This document shows, in pieces, positions 63,511 through 64,000 of a DNA stretch of 64,000 nt (positions are counted from its first letter, which is position 1; the number at the start of each line of letters is the position of its first letter). The translations under genes were made by a program, and so were the position numbers. Below the pieces are notes generated by a model that was given only the letters and a program-made list of their open reading frames with translations, had not been told where the DNA came from and ran no database searches. This DNA comes from Parapedobacter sp042666505. GTDB taxonomy: Bacteria; Bacteroidota; Bacteroidia; Sphingobacteriales; Sphingobacteriaceae. Location of the stretch: assembly GCF_042666505.1 (NCBI RefSeq), contig NZ_JBHTDN010000011.1:62001-126000 (forward strand), read 5' to 3'.

Positions 63511-64000
63511 CGGAGAGCATAACGACAACAAATCTATGTTATAAAGTTGGTTCCAAAACCATTTTGAGTGACATTAATCTTCGAGTACCGATAGGAAGCA
63601 TTTACGGCTACCTCGGTAGGAACGGAGCAGGAAAATCAACTACAATCAAGTTGCTTCTTGGACTTTTAAAAAGCGCGGAAGACAATATTCTTATCCAGGG
63701 GATAAGTCTAAAACAAAGAAGCACGCAAATCCATTCAATTGCTGGAAATCTGATAGAAGCGCCGTGTTTCTATAATAACCTGACCGTATATGAGAATCTA
63801 AGATACCTGGATATTATTCATAAAAGGGGATTAAGGCGAATCGATGAAGTCTTAGCGTTAGTGAATCTTCATTTAGAAAGAAAGAAAAAAGCAAGTGCTT
63901 TGTCGATGGGAATGAAACAGCGATTAGGGATTGCTATGGCTATTTTTCATGACCCACAGCTATTGATTCTTGATGAGCCGCTGAACGGGCTTGACCCACA
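63507..64000 (+). CDS. ABC transporter ATP-binding protein (cut by window end)
   Basis: An ATG at 63507 overlaps the stop of the esterase-like frame (ATGA) and opens a frame that runs past the window end, giving 164 residues. Walker A 'GYLGRNGAGKSTTIKLLLGL', signature 'SALSMGMKQRLGIAMAI' and Walker B 'LLILDEPLNGLDP' are clear. This form, with 'EAPCFYNNLTVYENLRYL', is the BcrA/lantibiotic-export-like group (bacitracin and peptide efflux). The tight overlap suggests co-transcription with the esterase-like gene. Confidence 0.88.
   Translation, partial: MTESITTTNLCYKVGSKTILSDINLRVPIGSIYGYLGRNGAGKSTTIKLLLGLLKSAEDNILIQGISLKQRSTQIHSIAGNLIEAPCFYNNLTVYENLRYLDIIHKRGLRRIDEVLALVNLHLERKKKASALSMGMKQRLGIAMAIFHDPQLLILDEPLNGLDP

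Overview
The window looks like chromosome from a member of the Bacteroidota, most likely a Sphingobacteriaceae-type soil or water bacterium (a Parapedobacter/Pedobacter/Sphingobacterium relative). This is inferred from three SusC/SusD pairs, many lipoproteins, near absence of Shine-Dalgarno sites, and repeated promoters of the Bacteroidota form TTTG-N19-21-TAnnTTTG. No rRNA, tRNA, CRISPR array or insertion sequence was recognised.

Region 1 (1-23.6 kb) is mostly housekeeping on both strands. It holds two DUF1080 lipoproteins, an OxyR regulator directly followed by a ClC chloride channel, a CoA-transferase followed by pseudouridine-phosphate glycosidase with a divergent AraC regulator, and ribosomal protein S20. 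It continues with a TrmH/SpoU methyltransferase, a 50-bp tandem repeat that runs into the sucD promoter, a DtxR-type regulator, SmpB, a membrane MutS-like protein, Pcm, PriA, a DUF423 protein, a large ThuA/sugar-dehydrogenase/cytochrome c fusion, a DUF6695-like protein and PanD.

Region 2 (23.6-59.0 kb) is a 35-kb polysaccharide utilization locus for sialylated, probably sulfated and O-acetylated glycans, almost all on the minus strand. In transcription order it encodes two sulfatases; then a PKD/LamG lipoprotein, a sialidase, a FAS1 lipoprotein, SusC/SusD, a second FAS1 lipoprotein, a second SusC/SusD and two more sialidases; then a third SusC/SusD, a sulfatase, a sialate O-acetylesterase, N-acetylneuraminate lyase, a NanM-like mutarotase, an MFS transporter and a second lyase-family aldolase. 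A FadR/FCD-type GntR regulator gene lies at the upstream edge. The three transcription units start at promoters that share the palindrome TATGTAGAACATA just downstream of the -7 element, so one regulator (probably the adjacent GntR protein) appears to control the whole locus. A related site lies in the regulator's own promoter. The proposed order of events is desulfation and deacetylation, sialidase release, SusCD import, then lyase cleavage in the cytoplasm. ManNAc epimerase and kinase genes are not in the window.

Region 3 (59.1-64.0 kb) is a plus-strand ABC-transporter operon with its own YtrA-type GntR regulator and a matching AGTGTA-N12-TACACT operator at the promoter. It is followed by an erythromycin-esterase-like gene broken by a frameshift and the start of a second ABC ATPase gene cut by the window end.
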